A program made the translations under genes and the position numbers. From Pseudonocardiales bacterium (lineage in GTDB: Bacteria; Actinomycetota; Actinomycetes; Mycobacteriales; Pseudonocardiaceae), in the NCBI GenBank assembly GCA_023252195.1, contig JAHEXI010000003.1, positions 1 to 64,000 of the forward strand: a stretch of DNA of 64,000 nucleotides, written 5' to 3'. A model generated the notes under the pieces. The model saw only the letters and a list, made by a program, of their open reading frames with translations, was not told the DNA's origin and ran no database searches. Of this stretch, positions 21,166 through 32,281 are shown one piece after another (position 1 is the stretch's first letter; the number at the start of each line of letters is the position of its first letter).

Positions 21166-21707
21166 CGATTCCTGATCCAGTGACCGTTTCCGACGCAGCA
21201 GCCGCAACCAGTGAGGACCCGAGAGACGCCGTGACCACCCCGCAGACGACGCAACCCGAGGCCGGACCGGTCGCCGCTGTTGCACCGGCCCCGCTCGTAC
21301 CGGCGATGCCGGTGCCCAGCGGTCAGGCCACCCAAGCGGTGGGTCGCCGTAAGGAAGCCGTGGTGCGGGTGCGGCTGACGCCCGGCACCGGTGTTTTCAA
21401 GCTCAACGGCACGACCCTGGAGAAGTACTTCCCCAACAAGGTGCACCAGCAGTTGATCCGGGACCCCCTGGTCACCGTGAACAAGCCCGAGGCCTACGAC
21501 GTATTCGCTAACCTCTCCGGTGGCGGTACGTCCGGCCAGGCTGGCGCGCTGCGACTAGCCATCGCCCGCGCGCTGATCGAGATCAACATCGACGATCGCC
21601 CGGCTCTGAAGAAGGCGGGCTTCCTCACTCGTGACTCCAGAGCCACCGAACGCAAGAAGTACGGACTGAAGAAGGCGCGCAAGGCGCCCCAGTACTCGAA
21701 GCGTTGA
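21162..21707 (+). CDS. rpsI: 30S ribosomal protein S9
   Basis: [19 protein letters not shown]...[14 protein letters not shown]. Confidence 0.98.
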   Translation: MTIPDPVTVSDAAAATSEDPRDAVTTPQTTQPEAGPVAAVAPAPLVPAMPVPSGQATQAVGRRKEAVVRVRLTPGTGVFKLNGTTLEKYFPNKVHQQLIRDPLVTVNKPEAYDVFANLSGGGTSGQAGALRLAIARALIEINIDDRPALKKAGFLTRDSRATERKKYGLKKARKAPQYSKR

Positions 21708-21732
21708 TACCGCGAGCTTTGCCGCCTCGCCG

Positions 21733-23085
21733 GTGTTGACATCCCGCCTGTTCGGTACCGACGGGGTGCGAGGGTTGGCGAACTCCGAGCTCACGCCGGA
21801 GCTGGCGTTGGCCCTGTCCGGCGCGGCGGCGCGGGTGCTTGTCGACCGGGGCCGTGGCGGTATCGGGTCCCGTCCGGTAGCCGTCGTGGGCCGGGACCCG
21901 CGGGCCAGCGGCGAGATGCTGGAGGCGGCCGTTACCGCTGGTCTGACTGCGGCGGGCGCCGATGTGCTGCGCGTCGGGGTGCTGCCCACGCCGGCGGTTG
22001 CGCACCTGGTGGGCGAGCTGTCCGCGGACCTCGGAGTGATGATCTCCGCGTCACATAACCCGATGCCGGACAACGGCATCAAACTCTTCGCCGCTGGCGG
22101 CCACAAACTTCCCGACGCGGTGGAAGACGAGATCGCCGCCCGAGTGCACAGCCGTGAGAGGCAACGTCCCACCGGAGGCCGGATCGGCCGGGTGCGGGAT
22201 GTCCCGGAGGCCGCCGGGCGCTACGTGGATCACCTGCTGCTGGCCACCCCGCACTCGCTGAACGGAGTTCGCGTGGTGGTTGACTGCGCCCATGGCGCGG
22301 CGTCCGTCGTCGCTCCTGAGGCTTACCACAGGGCCGGCGCTGACGTCGTGGCGCTGCACGCCCAGCCGGACGGCCTCAATATCAACGACGGCTGCGGATC
22401 CGCCCATCTGGACGATCTGCGCGCGGAGGTCGTGGCGCAGCGCGCCGCGATCGGTATCGCGCACGATGGAGACGCCGATCGCTGTTTGGCCGTGGATGCC
22501 ACCGGTGCGGTGGTCGACGGTGACCAGATCATGGCCATCCTCGCGCTGGCCATGCGGGACAGCGCTGAGCTGGTCGAGAACACCTTGGTGACCACCGTGA
22601 TGAGCAACCTGGGGTTGCACCAGACGATGCGCGAGCATGGTGTGATTGTCAAGACCACCGCGGTGGGGGACCGGTACGTGCTCGAGGCGCTGACCGCGGG
22701 TGGGTTCTCGCTGGGTGGTGAACAGTCCGGGCACGTGGTGCTTCCCGAGTACGCCACCACCGGCGACGGGTTGCTCACCGCGTTGCGGCTGATGGCCCGG
22801 ATGGTTACCTCGGGCCGCAACCTGGCGGAGCTGGCCGGCGTGCTGACCCGGCTGCCGCAGGTGCTGGTCAACGTCGTGGTCACCGATAAGGCGGCGGTCG
22901 CGGCGGCACCCGCGGTGGCCGAGGCGCTCGCCGATGCCGAGGCCGAACTAGGCGATACCGGCCGCATCCTGCTGCGCCCATCAGGAACCGAGCAACTGGT
23001 GCGTGTGATGGTCGAGGCTCCCACCGAATCCGCCGCCACGGACATCGCCGCCCGGGTAGCCAAGGTTGTCGCCGCCGTTAGCTGA
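21733..23085 (+). CDS. glmM: Phosphoglucosamine mutase
   Basis: [12 protein letters not shown]...[15 protein letters not shown]. Confidence 0.97.
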   Translation: MLTSRLFGTDGVRGLANSELTPELALALSGAAARVLVDRGRGGIGSRPVAVVGRDPRASGEMLEAAVTAGLTAAGADVLRVGVLPTPAVAHLVGELSADLGVMISASHNPMPDNGIKLFAAGGHKLPDAVEDEIAARVHSRERQRPTGGRIGRVRDVPEAAGRYVDHLLLATPHSLNGVRVVVDCAHGAASVVAPEAYHRAGADVVALHAQPDGLNINDGCGSAHLDDLRAEVVAQRAAIGIAHDGDADRCLAVDATGAVVDGDQIMAILALAMRDSAELVENTLVTTVMSNLGLHQTMREHGVIVKTTAVGDRYVLEALTAGGFSLGGEQSGHVVLPEYATTGDGLLTALRLMARMVTSGRNLAELAGVLTRLPQVLVNVVVTDKAAVAAAPAVAEALADAEAELGDTGRILLRPSGTEQLVRVMVEAPTESAATDIAARVAKVVAAVS

Positions 23086-23086
23086 C

Positions 23087-23869
23087 CTATCCCGCTTCCG
23101 GTTCGGCCAGCAGAACCTCGTAGTCGGTGACGCCGACGAGGTGACGTAGCAGGAACGCGGTGACCAACGCCCGGCTGATCCGCCGGGTTGCGGCTTCTGA
23201 GCCACTGCCGATGAGCACGTCGGTCCAATGCGGGCCTTCGGTGAAGCCGAGATGGCTGGCCTTGGGCACCGTCCGCAGCTGCGCCGGTCCGGCCCACGCC
23301 CTGACCACCGGTTCGGCATGCCCGATGGCCGGGGCCACCTGGTCGTTGTCACCGGCCACGTGCAGGCCCGGCATGGTGCAGCGGGGCGCGGCAGCAACTG
23401 CTGATGGCAGGGTCTCGGCCAACGCCAGGGTGACCACCGCCCGGCACCGGCCGTCGTCGGCCGCCGCGAGCACCGCGCAACCGCCGCCCATTCCGTGCCC
23501 CACCAGACCCAGCATGTCGGGATCGACACTGATCGCACCATCGCCGAGCCGCACGCCGGCGCACACGTCCAACGCAGCGCGGAGATCGGTGGCGAACTGG
23601 CGGTGCGACGCCAGCGGGCCGCCCTGAGTGGCGGGCGCTGCCGCGACCACACCCCAGGTGGCCAGGTGGCGCAGCAGCTCGTCGTAACGCGCCGTCGGCT
23701 GCAACCAGCCGTGCCCGAACGCGACCGCGGGCAGTCCGAGCCCGGAGCGCGGAGTGAACACCACGCCGGGCAAGCCGGCCGCCGCGAGGTCACCGCGCGC
23801 GACTGCATGCGGACCTGGCCGGGACAGCTCCTCAACCGTGCGGCGGACCGCGGGATCGGTGCGTGCCAT
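23087..23869 (-). CDS. Alpha/beta hydrolase (chlorophyllase/PAF-acetylhydrolase-like)
   Basis: PAVAFGHGWLQP...GLVGHGMGGGCAVLAA. Confidence 0.8.
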   Translation of the reverse strand: MARTDPAVRRTVEELSRPGPHAVARGDLAAAGLPGVVFTPRSGLGLPAVAFGHGWLQPTARYDELLRHLATWGVVAAAPATQGGPLASHRQFATDLRAALDVCAGVRLGDGAISVDPDMLGLVGHGMGGGCAVLAAADDGRCRAVVTLALAETLPSAVAAAPRCTMPGLHVAGDNDQVAPAIGHAEPVVRAWAGPAQLRTVPKASHLGFTEGPHWTDVLIGSGSEAATRRISRALVTAFLLRHLVGVTDYEVLLAEPEAG

Positions 23870-23921
23870 GAGCCGGGACGGTATCGGATCGCGGCGATGA
23901 CGTTGGTCTAGCGTGACGCCC

Positions 23922-25775
23922 ATGTGCGGAATCGTGGGCTACGTAGGACATCGAGACGCCCTGAACGTCGTCCTGCATGGTCTGGGCCGGCTGGAGTACC
24001 GCGGGTATGACTCCGCCGGTGTCGCGGTGGTCACCAGTGTGGGCACGCTGGCAGTGACCCGCAAGGCTGGGGCGCTGGCTAACCTGATCACCGAACTCGA
24101 CACGACCGGGCGCGCGGCGTTGCGCGGCACCGCCGGGATGGGCCACACCCGCTGGGCCACCCATGGTGCGCCGACCGATCGCAATGCCCACCCGCACCGC
24201 GACGCCACAGGCAGGTTGGCCGTGGTGCATAACGGGATCATCGAGAACCACGCCCAGCTGCGCGCCGAACTGGAGCGCGAGGGGGTGGAACTGACCAGCG
24301 ACACCGACACTGAGAGCGCCGCGCATCTGCTCGCCGCAGCCTACGCGAGCTGCGGCGACCTGCCGCTGGCCGTCCGCGGGGTGTGCCGCCGGCTACACGG
24401 CGCGTTCACCCTCGTCGTCACCCACGCCGACGAACCCGATCTGATCGTCGCGGCGCGCCGCTCGTCGCCGCTGGTGGTGGGGGTGGGCAACGGGGAGCAC
24501 TTCGTCGCCTCCGACGTCGCGGCGTTCATCGAGCACACCCGCGACGCCGTCGAGCTCGGCCAAGATCAGGTGGTGACGATCACCCGCGACGGTTACCAGA
24601 TCACCGATTTCCACGGTGCTCCCGCGTACGGGAAGCCCTTTCACGTGGACTGGGACCTGTCCGCGGCGGAGAAGGGTGGCCACGACTACTTCATGCTCAA
24701 GGAGATCCAGGAACAACCCAGCGCCATCGCCAATACCCTGCGTGGGCATTTCATCGACGGTCGGATCGTGCTGGACGAGCAGCGGATGGACCTCCAGGAG
24801 CTGCGCGACGTCGATAAGGTTTTCGTGGTCGCCTGCGGGACCGCGTATCACTCCGGGATGGTCGCCAAGTACGCCATCGAGCATTGGTGCCGGTTGCCGG
24901 TGGAAGTCGAGCTCGCCAGTGAATTTCGGTACCGCGACCCGGTGCTGGACCGCTCCACCCTCGTCGTTGCGATCTCGCAGTCCGGGGAGACGATGGACAC
25001 CCTGGAAGCGGTGCGCCACGCCAAGGACCAGAAGGCCCGGGTACTGGCGATCTGCAACACCAACGGGGCCCAGATCCCGCGAGAGTCCGACGCGGTGCTC
25101 TACACCCACGCCGGGCCGGAGATCGGAGTGGCCGCCACCAAGACGTTCCTCGCCCAGATCGTCGCCAACTTCCTGGTCGGCCTCGCGCTGGCGCAGGCTC
25201 GCGGCACCAAGTACTCCGACGAGGTCGCCCGCGAGTTCGCCGAGCTGGAGGCGATGCCCGCGGCGGTGGCCCAGGTGCTCAGCACCGTTGACCAGGTGCG
25301 TGAGCTGGGCCGCGAGCTCGCCGACGCGAAGGTGGTGCTGTTCCTCGGCCGCCATGTCGGCTTCCCGGTGGCCCTGGAGGGCGCTCTGAAGCTCAAGGAG
25401 CTTGCCTACATGCACGCCGAGGGCTTCGCCGCCGGAGAGCTCAAGCACGGCGCAATCGCACTGCTCGAGCCGGGGCTGCCGGTGGTCGTGGTGATGCCCT
25501 CGCCCAAGGGCCGGGCCGTACTGCACGCCAAGCTGCTGTCGAACATCCAGGAGATCCGGGCTCGCGGCGCGCGGGCCATCGTCATCGCAGAGGAGGGCGA
25601 CGAGACGGTGCGGCCCTACGCCTCGCACCTGCTTGAGGTCCCCGCAGTGCCCACCCTGCTGCAGCCGCTGGTGTCCACCGTGCCGCTGCAAATCCTCGCC
25701 GCTGAGATCGCCCGGCAACGCGGCTACGACGTGGACCGCCCGCGCAACCTCGCCAAATCCGTCACGGTGGAATAG
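23922..25775 (+). CDS. glmS: Glutamine-fructose-6-phosphate aminotransferase
   Basis: MCGIVGYVGHRDALNVVLHGLGRLEYRGYDSAGVAV...PRNLAKSVTVE. Confidence 0.98.
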   Translation: MCGIVGYVGHRDALNVVLHGLGRLEYRGYDSAGVAVVTSVGTLAVTRKAGALANLITELDTTGRAALRGTAGMGHTRWATHGAPTDRNAHPHRDATGRLAVVHNGIIENHAQLRAELEREGVELTSDTDTESAAHLLAAAYASCGDLPLAVRGVCRRLHGAFTLVVTHADEPDLIVAARRSSPLVVGVGNGEHFVASDVAAFIEHTRDAVELGQDQVVTITRDGYQITDFHGAPAYGKPFHVDWDLSAAEKGGHDYFMLKEIQEQPSAIANTLRGHFIDGRIVLDEQRMDLQELRDVDKVFVVACGTAYHSGMVAKYAIEHWCRLPVEVELASEFRYRDPVLDRSTLVVAISQSGETMDTLEAVRHAKDQKARVLAICNTNGAQIPRESDAVLYTHAGPEIGVAATKTFLAQIVANFLVGLALAQARGTKYSDEVAREFAELEAMPAAVAQVLSTVDQVRELGRELADAKVVLFLGRHVGFPVALEGALKLKELAYMHAEGFAAGELKHGAIALLEPGLPVVVVMPSPKGRAVLHAKLLSNIQEIRARGARAIVIAEEGDETVRPYASHLLEVPAVPTLLQPLVSTVPLQILAAEIARQRGYDVDRPRNLAKSVTVE

Positions 25776-25821
25776 CTCGTGAGTGCGAAACAGTGTAATA
25801 GCACTCAATGCCACTCACGAG
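25776..25821. repeat. 46-bp palindromic dispersed repeat, copy 1
   Basis: CTCGTGAGTGCGAAACAGTGTAATAGCACTCAATGCCACTCACGAG with perfect 10-bp terminal inverted repeats; second copy at 63815-63860. Confidence 0.9.
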
Positions 25822-27272
25822 GTGCGTTTTCGGTGGCCCGAGTCCGGGCTGCCGAGAACGCCCTACTCTCGCGGGTGCCAGCCGGCACGCTGATGCGGCG
25901 CGCCGCGTTCGGGCTCGCTACCCGAGTTGCGGCGGCGCTGGCCGAGCGGACCGGGGGGGTGTCCGGCCGGCACGTTACGTTGCTCGTTGGGGCGGGCAAC
26001 AACGGCGGTGACGCGTTGTGGGCCGGGGCCTACCTGCGCCGCCGCGGCGTCGTGGTGACAGCCGTGTTGTTGTCCCCGGACCGGGTGCACTCGCAGGGTC
26101 TGGCGGCGCTGCGCCGAGCCGGCGGGCGGATCAACGACCAGCCGCCAGATCGTGTCCACCTCGTGCTCGACGGGATCGTGGGGCTGTCCGGCCGCGGTGC
26201 GCTGCGACCGGCGGCCGCCCGGCTGGTGGCGGCCGTGCAGGCACCGATCATCGCGGTGGACTCACCGTCGGGAGTGGACCCGGACACCGGCACCGTTGAC
26301 GGACCCGCGGTCACTGCCACCGAGACGGTCACCTTCGGTGCCCGCAAGCCGGTGCACGTGCTGGCGCCGTGGCGCTGCGGCCCGGTGCATCTGGTGGACA
26401 TCGGCTTGTTCCACGAGCTGGGGGAGCCCGATCTGCGGGTTCTGACTGCTGCCGAGACCGGGGCGCTGTGGCCGGTGCCGGGCCCGACCAGCGACAAGTA
26501 CAGCCAGGGCGTCGTGGGAATCGCCGCGGGTTCGGCGGACTATCCCGGGGCGGCGGTGCTCTGCGCAGGAGCCGCGGTGCTGGCGACGTCGGGCATGGTG
26601 CGCTTCGCCGGCTCCGCCGCCGATGCGGTACGAGCGCGCTGGCCGGAGGTGGTGGCCACCGGCTCGGTGTCCGACGCCGGGAAGGTGCAGGCCTGGGCCG
26701 TCGGGCCGGGATTGGGAACCGGCGCCGCTAGCCGCCAGGTGCTGGCCCACGTGCTCGGCGTAGGTGTGCCGGTGGTGGCCGACGCCGATGCGATCACGTT
26801 GCTGGCCCGGCACCCTGAGCTTGCGGACAGTCGGGATCCGGGCACCCCGCTGGTCCTCACTCCGCACGATCGCGAGTTCGAGCGGCTCACCGGCAAGCCT
26901 CTCGGCATCGACCGGGTGGCGGCTGCCCAAGACGCCGCCCGGCGGTTCGATGCGGTGCTGCTACTCAAGGGCAACACCACCATCATCGCCGCGCCGGACG
27001 GTCGGGTGCTGGTGAATCCGGCCCGCTCGTCCTGGCCGGCCACCGCGGGCTCCGGCGATGTCCTCACCGGCGTGCTCGGTGCGCTGCTAGCGACCGGCCT
27101 GGAGCCGGCCACGGCGGCGGCAACCGCGGCGCACGCTCAGGAACTTGCCGCAGCCATCGCCGCTGCGGGCGGCTCCGCTCGGATCGGCAGCCGCTCCGCC
27201 AGCGCCCCCGCGCCCGCATCATCGATCCAGGCGGCCCTGACCGACGCAATCCGTACTCTCCGCTCGACGTAG
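25779..27272 (+). CDS. nnr: Bifunctional NAD(P)H-hydrate epimerase/dehydratase; true start may be downstream of the repeat
   Basis: YjeF_N LLVGAGNNGGDALWAGAYL...AVDSPSGVDPDTG; carbohydrate kinase-like NPARSSWPATAGSGDVLTGVLGALLA. Confidence 0.93.
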   Translation: MSAKQCNSTQCHSRGAFSVARVRAAENALLSRVPAGTLMRRAAFGLATRVAAALAERTGGVSGRHVTLLVGAGNNGGDALWAGAYLRRRGVVVTAVLLSPDRVHSQGLAALRRAGGRINDQPPDRVHLVLDGIVGLSGRGALRPAAARLVAAVQAPIIAVDSPSGVDPDTGTVDGPAVTATETVTFGARKPVHVLAPWRCGPVHLVDIGLFHELGEPDLRVLTAAETGALWPVPGPTSDKYSQGVVGIAAGSADYPGAAVLCAGAAVLATSGMVRFAGSAADAVRARWPEVVATGSVSDAGKVQAWAVGPGLGTGAASRQVLAHVLGVGVPVVADADAITLLARHPELADSRDPGTPLVLTPHDREFERLTGKPLGIDRVAAAQDAARRFDAVLLLKGNTTIIAAPDGRVLVNPARSSWPATAGSGDVLTGVLGALLATGLEPATAAATAAHAQELAAAIAAAGGSARIGSRSASAPAPASSIQAALTDAIRTLRST

Positions 27273-27339
27273 GCGCCATTCGGAGCCGAATGGGGATTGG
27301 CGCGGGCCTGGAAACCGCGATTCGGCTCCGAATGGCGCC
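27272..27339. terminator. Nested palindrome, likely bidirectional terminator
   Basis: Perfect 20-bp inverted repeat GGCGCCATTCGGAGCCGAAT...ATTCGGCTCCGAATGGCGCC, 28-nt loop; each arm is itself nearly self-complementary. Confidence 0.75.
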
Positions 27340-27363
27340 GCTGAGGGCTGGGAGGATGCCAGG

Positions 27364-28527
27364 ATGAGTGCGATGTCAGCGCGTCCCCGCGTTGAAGTGG
27401 TGATTGATCTCGACGCGATCCGGCACAACGTCGGGATTCTCGCCGGGTGCGCCGCTGCGTCCGGCGCCGCCACCATGGTGGTGGTCAAGGCCGACGGGTA
27501 CGGCCACGGTGCGATCGACGTCGCCGCGGCCGCGTTGCAGGCCGGAGCCAGCGCGCTGGGCGTATGCAGCGTCGAGGAGGCGCTTGAGCTGCGTCACGGC
27601 GGAATCGACGCACCTGTGCTGGCCTGGCTGCGCGCTCCGGGGGAGGACCTCGCCGCCGGGCTCATCGCCGGAGTCGAGCTCGGCGTCTACTCCACCGGCC
27701 AACTCGACACCGTCGCGGCAGCCGCAGCCGCGACCGGCACCACCGCCCGGGTGCATCTCAAGGTCGACACCGGGCTGACCCGCGGCGGCGCCGGCCCCGA
27801 CGAGTGGCCCGGCTTGATCCGCGCCGCGGTGGCAACCCGCCGCATCGAGGTCGTCGCGATCTGGTCGCATCTCGCGCACGCTGACGACCCTGGACATCCG
27901 ATCATCGAGCAGCAGGTGCGGTACTTCGACGAGGCCTACCAGGTGGCGCGAGATGCGGGCTTGCGACCGTTGCGGCACTTGGCGAACTCCGCGGCCACGC
28001 TGACTCGGCCCGACCTGCACTATGACCTGGTTCGTCCAGGCATCGCCGTCTACGGGCTCTCCCCGGTGCCCGGGGTGAGTTATCATTTAATACCGGCGAT
28101 GTCGCTGCGTTCGCAGGTCGCGATGACGAAGCGGGTCCCGGCGGGTGAGGGCGTCTCATATGGGCACGTCTGGCATACCGAACGGGAGACCACGCTGGCT
28201 TTGGTCCCCGCCGGATATGCCGACGGCGTGCCTCGGGTGCTCACCGGCCGGCTCGACGTGTGGCTTGCTGGGCGGCGCCGTCCAGTGGTGGGAAGGGTGT
28301 GCATGGACCAAGTGATGGTCGACTGCGGGGACGATACGGTCCCGCAGGGAGCTGAGGTGCTCTTCTTCGGCAGCGGCGACGGCGGCGCTCCCACCGCTGC
28401 CGAGTGGGCGGACAAGCTGGGCACCATCCACTACGAGATTGTCGCCGGGATGGTGCGGCCCCGGGTGACCCGGACCGTGCACGGACGACTTGCTGCGGGT
28501 TTCACCGGGGCGATGGTGACCGGGTGA
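27364..28527 (+). CDS. alr: Alanine racemase
   Basis: VVVKADGYGHGAIDVA PLP-lysine motif. Confidence 0.96.
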   Translation: MSAMSARPRVEVVIDLDAIRHNVGILAGCAAASGAATMVVVKADGYGHGAIDVAAAALQAGASALGVCSVEEALELRHGGIDAPVLAWLRAPGEDLAAGLIAGVELGVYSTGQLDTVAAAAAATGTTARVHLKVDTGLTRGGAGPDEWPGLIRAAVATRRIEVVAIWSHLAHADDPGHPIIEQQVRYFDEAYQVARDAGLRPLRHLANSAATLTRPDLHYDLVRPGIAVYGLSPVPGVSYHLIPAMSLRSQVAMTKRVPAGEGVSYGHVWHTERETTLALVPAGYADGVPRVLTGRLDVWLAGRRRPVVGRVCMDQVMVDCGDDTVPQGAEVLFFGSGDGGAPTAAEWADKLGTIHYEIVAGMVRPRVTRTVHGRLAAGFTGAMVTG

Positions 28528-29600
28528 AGTCCGCCAAATGGATCGCTGGCGGTGTGCTGGGCGCGGCTGCGGGCACCGCGTTAGTCGCCGGCCGCGCGTA
28601 TCACAACCGCATCAGCGAGGTGCGCAAGCACGTTACGGAACTGCCTGACGACTTGCCGGCCTTGCTCTCGGCGGACCGCGAGTACACGATCACGGCCGAC
28701 GACGGGGTGGCGCTGTCGGTGGAGGAAGTCGACCCGGCCGATGGGGGAGCGCCCGAGTTCACCGTCATCCTGATTCACGGCTACACATTGGACCGACGGT
28801 CGTGGCTGTACCAACGCAACGAGCTGGCGCATTCCACCGCGCCGCGGGTGCGCCAGGTGCTCTTCGACCTGCGTAGCCATGGTCGCTCCGGTCGCTCGCC
28901 GCGAAGTGCCTGCACGATCGAGCAACTCGGCCGGGACCTGCACTCGGTGCTGCGCGCCGCCGCCCCGGAGGGGCGGATTGTGCTGCTCGGGCACTCTCTC
29001 GGTGGTATGACGATCATGGCATTGGCCGAGGAACACCCTGAACTGTTCGCCGACCGGATCTGCGGGGTGGCATTCCTGAACACCAGCGCTGGTGATATCG
29101 GCCGGTCGGGCCTGCCCAAGCCGCTGCTGTCCCGGCGAAACCCGATCATGCCGGTGGCCGGGGTGCTGTCGCGCTGGGAGCCCAGCGCGCTCGCCGTCGA
29201 CCGCGGTCGCGAAATGTCCCGGAACCTGGTCTGGGGTCTGACTCGCAAGCTCGCCTTCGGCGACGAGGCGGTCAAACCTGAGCTGGTCGAGCTGATGTAC
29301 ATGATGATCCGGGCTACCTCTTTCGAGGTCATGACCGACTTCCTGGCTGTTTTCGGGGCACACAACCGGTACGCGGCGCTGGCCGGTCTGCAGTACGCCA
29401 AGGCGCTGGTGCTCGGCGCCGACGGTGACCGGTTGATTCAGTTCCAGCACTCTGAGGCCATCGCTGCGTTGCTTCCCGACGCGGAGCTGGTGCAGGTGGA
29501 AGGGTCGGGCCACGTGACCATGCTGGAACAGCCGAAGCGGGTCAACGAACACCTGCTGGACCTGCTGGCGCAATGCGCAGGGGCGCTGCCACGTAGGTGA
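28524..29600 (+). CDS. Alpha/beta hydrolase
   Basis: VILIHGYTLDRRSW...LLGHSLGGMTIMALAEEHPE; GTG start overlaps alr stop. Confidence 0.9.
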   Translation: MKSAKWIAGGVLGAAAGTALVAGRAYHNRISEVRKHVTELPDDLPALLSADREYTITADDGVALSVEEVDPADGGAPEFTVILIHGYTLDRRSWLYQRNELAHSTAPRVRQVLFDLRSHGRSGRSPRSACTIEQLGRDLHSVLRAAAPEGRIVLLGHSLGGMTIMALAEEHPELFADRICGVAFLNTSAGDIGRSGLPKPLLSRRNPIMPVAGVLSRWEPSALAVDRGREMSRNLVWGLTRKLAFGDEAVKPELVELMYMMIRATSFEVMTDFLAVFGAHNRYAALAGLQYAKALVLGADGDRLIQFQHSEAIAALLPDAELVQVEGSGHVTMLEQPKRVNEHLLDLLAQCAGALPRR

Positions 29601-30109
29601 CTAGTACGCAGGTGAAGGCAAGTCTAGAGCTGGCGACCCCAGCGGATACCGAACGTCTGGGCCGGGCCGTGGGCCAGCGCCTGTGCCCGGGGGACGTGGT
29701 GGTGCTGTCCGGGCCCTTGGGCGCGGGCAAGACAGTGCTGGCCCGCGGTATCGGCACCGGGCTGGGCATCCGCGGGCCGGTGACCTCGCCGACCTTCGTC
29801 ATCGCCCGCGAGCACCCGACACTGCCGGGCGGTCGAGGGGTGCCACTGGTGCACGTCGACGCCTACCGGCTCGGTGGAATGGCTGAGCTGGACGATCTCG
29901 ATCTGGACACTGACTTGCTGGCGGCCGCAGTGGTCGTGGAGTGGGGCGAGGGCATCGCCGAGCGGCTGGCCGACGAGCATCTGCTGATCCGGCTACAGCG
30001 ACCCAGTGGTGATGCTGACGACACGCGTATCGCGCAGCTGTGCGGCCCGGACCGGTTGATACCGGATCCGGCCTGCCTTGCTGCGTGCGGCGAAACCCGT
30101 GATCCGTAA
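29597..30109 (+). CDS. tsaE: tRNA t6A biosynthesis ATPase TsaE
   Basis: LSGPLGAGKTVLARGIGTGLGIRGPVTSPTFVIAREH. Confidence 0.95.
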   Translation: MTSTQVKASLELATPADTERLGRAVGQRLCPGDVVVLSGPLGAGKTVLARGIGTGLGIRGPVTSPTFVIAREHPTLPGGRGVPLVHVDAYRLGGMAELDDLDLDTDLLAAAVVVEWGEGIAERLADEHLLIRLQRPSGDADDTRIAQLCGPDRLIPDPACLAACGETRDP

Positions 30110-30120
30110 GCTCGTCATCC

Positions 30121-30774
30121 GTGCTGGTGTTGGCTCTGGACACGGCGACCTCCGCGGTGACGGCCGGACTGCTTCGGCTGCCCGCAGCGGGTTTCCCGGA
30201 GGTCCTCGCCGAGCGGGTCACGGTGGACGCCCGGGCGCACGGCGAACTGCTCATGCCGTCGGTGTGCTCGGTGTTGGCGACCGCCGGTGTGTCGATGCGT
30301 GATCTCGACGCGGTGGTCTGCGGGGTGGGTCCCGGCCCGTTCACCGGGCTACGGGTTGGGATGGTCACCGCTGCGGCGCTCGGCGACGCGCTGGGCCTCC
30401 CGGTTTTCCCGGTGTGCAGCCTGGACGCGATCGCCTACCGGGCGGGTACCGGCGGCCCGCTATTGGTGATCACCGACGCGCGGCGCCGGGAGGTGTACTG
30501 GGCGCGCTACGACGAGTCAGGTGCCCGGATCGATGGCCCGCACGTCGATCGGCCCTTGGACGTGCCGCTGGCCGGTGTGTCGCGGGTCGCCGGCGTCCCT
30601 GATGTGCTGGGCCTACCGGTGGTGCCGCCGCAGTACCCAGACCCGGCCGGGCTGGTCGCGGTGGTAGCCACGACGTTGCGGGCACGCGCCACACCAGGGC
30701 CGTTTCACCCGTTGTATCTGCGGCGCCCGGACGCGTGGGAACCCGGGCCGCGCAAGCGGGTGACGCCGGTATGA
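30121..30774 (+). CDS. tsaB: tRNA t6A biosynthesis protein TsaB
   Basis: LALDTATSAVTAGLL...VCGVGPGPFTGLRVGMVTAAALG. Confidence 0.95.
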   Translation: MLVLALDTATSAVTAGLLRLPAAGFPEVLAERVTVDARAHGELLMPSVCSVLATAGVSMRDLDAVVCGVGPGPFTGLRVGMVTAAALGDALGLPVFPVCSLDAIAYRAGTGGPLLVITDARRREVYWARYDESGARIDGPHVDRPLDVPLAGVSRVAGVPDVLGLPVVPPQYPDPAGLVAVVATTLRARATPGPFHPLYLRRPDAWEPGPRKRVTPV

Positions 30775-31211
30775 GTGTTGTGATCGAGCCGATGGTGGCC
30801 GCCGATGCGCAGCGCTGCGCGGAACTGGAGAGCGTGCTGTTCGACGGCGACGACCCGTGGAGTCCAGAGGCGTTCCTGGAGGCGCTGGCGGCGGGTCATC
30901 ACTACCTTTCCGCACGGGAGGGCCGCTCGCTGATCGGCTACGTGGGTCTGGCCCGGGTCGGCAGCGAGGCGGAGATCCATACCCTGGCGGTGGACCCCGA
31001 GCATCAGCGCCGGGGAATCGGCCGGGCGTTGCTGCGGGCGATCCTCGTCCACACACAAGGCGCCACGGTGTTCCTTGAGGTGCGCACCGACAACGATTCG
31101 GCGATCCGGTTGTATCGCAGCGAAGGGTTCGATGTGATCGGTATCCGCCGCGGTTACTACCGACCCAGCGGAGTCGACGCTTTCACCATGCGACGTCAGG
31201 CCCACCAGTGA
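30771..31211 (+). CDS. rimI: Ribosomal protein S18 alanine N-acetyltransferase
   Basis: GNAT fold, [25 protein letters not shown]; position between tsaB and tsaD. Confidence 0.94.
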   Translation: MSVVIEPMVAADAQRCAELESVLFDGDDPWSPEAFLEALAAGHHYLSAREGRSLIGYVGLARVGSEAEIHTLAVDPEHQRRGIGRALLRAILVHTQGATVFLEVRTDNDSAIRLYRSEGFDVIGIRRGYYRPSGVDAFTMRRQAHQ

Positions 31212-32281
31212 CGCCCACCGGGATAGTGCTGGGCATCGAGAGCTCCTGCGACGAGACCGGGGTGGGCGTCGTGGGCGTGTCCGGCGACGGCACGGTCACC
31301 TTGCTCGCCGATGAGATCGCCTCCAGCGTGGACGAACACGCCCGGTTCGGCGGTGTGGTGCCCGAAGTCGCCTCCCGGGCCCACCTGCAGGCGATGGTGC
31401 CGACGGTGCGCCGCGCGCTGCGGACTGCTGGCGTCGTGCCGTCGGATGTCGATGCGGTGGCGGTGACTGCGGGCCCAGGGTTGGCCGGCGCGCTGCTGGT
31501 CGGGGTGGCTGCGGCCAAGGCGTACGCGGTGGCCTGGGACGTCCCGCTGTACGGGGTCAACCACCTCACCGCGCATATCGCGGTGGACACCTTGGAGCAC
31601 GGTCCGTTGCCCCCGGCGCTGGCCCTGCTGGTCTCCGGCGGGCACTCCAGCCTGCTGCAGGTCTCCTCCCTGGTGGCGCCGCTGCACCCGCTGGGGGCGA
31701 CCATCGACGACGCCGCCGGGGAAGCTTTCGACAAGGTGGCGCGGCTGCTGGGGTTGGGCTTCCCTGGCGGCCCGTTCATCGACCGGGTTGCTGCGGATGG
31801 AGACCCGGACAGCGTCCGATTCCCCCGTGGCCTGACCGGTCCCGGCGACGCGCGGTACGACTTCTCGTTCTCTGGGCTCAAGACCGCGGTCGCCCGCCAT
31901 GTCGAGGCACTGGGGCGCCAGGGGATCGCCGTGCCGGTAGCCGACGTGGCGGCCGCGTTCCAGGAAGCTGTGGTCGACGTGCTCACCGCCAAGGCGATCC
32001 GGGCCGCCACTGATCGCGGCATCGACACCCTGCTGATCGGCGGCGGGGTCGCCGCGAACTCCCGGCTGCGCGCGCTGGCTGCGCAGCGCTGCACGGCGGC
32101 CGGCGTGCGGCTGCGAGTGCCCCGACGACGGTTGTGCACCGACAACGGAGCCATGGTGGCCGCGCTCGGCGCACACCTGCTCGCCGCTGCCGCGCCCGCT
32201 TCGGCACTCGACATCCCCGCCGACCCGGCCCTGCCGATCACCACCTCGCTAGTCGGCAGCTCTTCCAGTACACGCAGCTGA
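31208..32281 (+). CDS. tsaD: tRNA N6-threonylcarbamoyladenosine transferase
   Basis: [15 protein letters not shown]...NHLTAHIA...[12 protein letters not shown]. Confidence 0.97.
   Translation: MTPTGIVLGIESSCDETGVGVVGVSGDGTVTLLADEIASSVDEHARFGGVVPEVASRAHLQAMVPTVRRALRTAGVVPSDVDAVAVTAGPGLAGALLVGVAAAKAYAVAWDVPLYGVNHLTAHIAVDTLEHGPLPPALALLVSGGHSSLLQVSSLVAPLHPLGATIDDAAGEAFDKVARLLGLGFPGGPFIDRVAADGDPDSVRFPRGLTGPGDARYDFSFSGLKTAVARHVEALGRQGIAVPVADVAAAFQEAVVDVLTAKAIRAATDRGIDTLLIGGGVAANSRLRALAAQRCTAAGVRLRVPRRRLCTDNGAMVAALGAHLLAAAAPASALDIPADPALPITTSLVGSSSSTRS

Noticed and set aside
24393-25814. 473-aa minus-strand ORF opposite glmS
   Set aside because: Antisense shadow ORF of a well-supported gene; low-complexity His/Gly/Arg composition typical of high-GC alternate frames.
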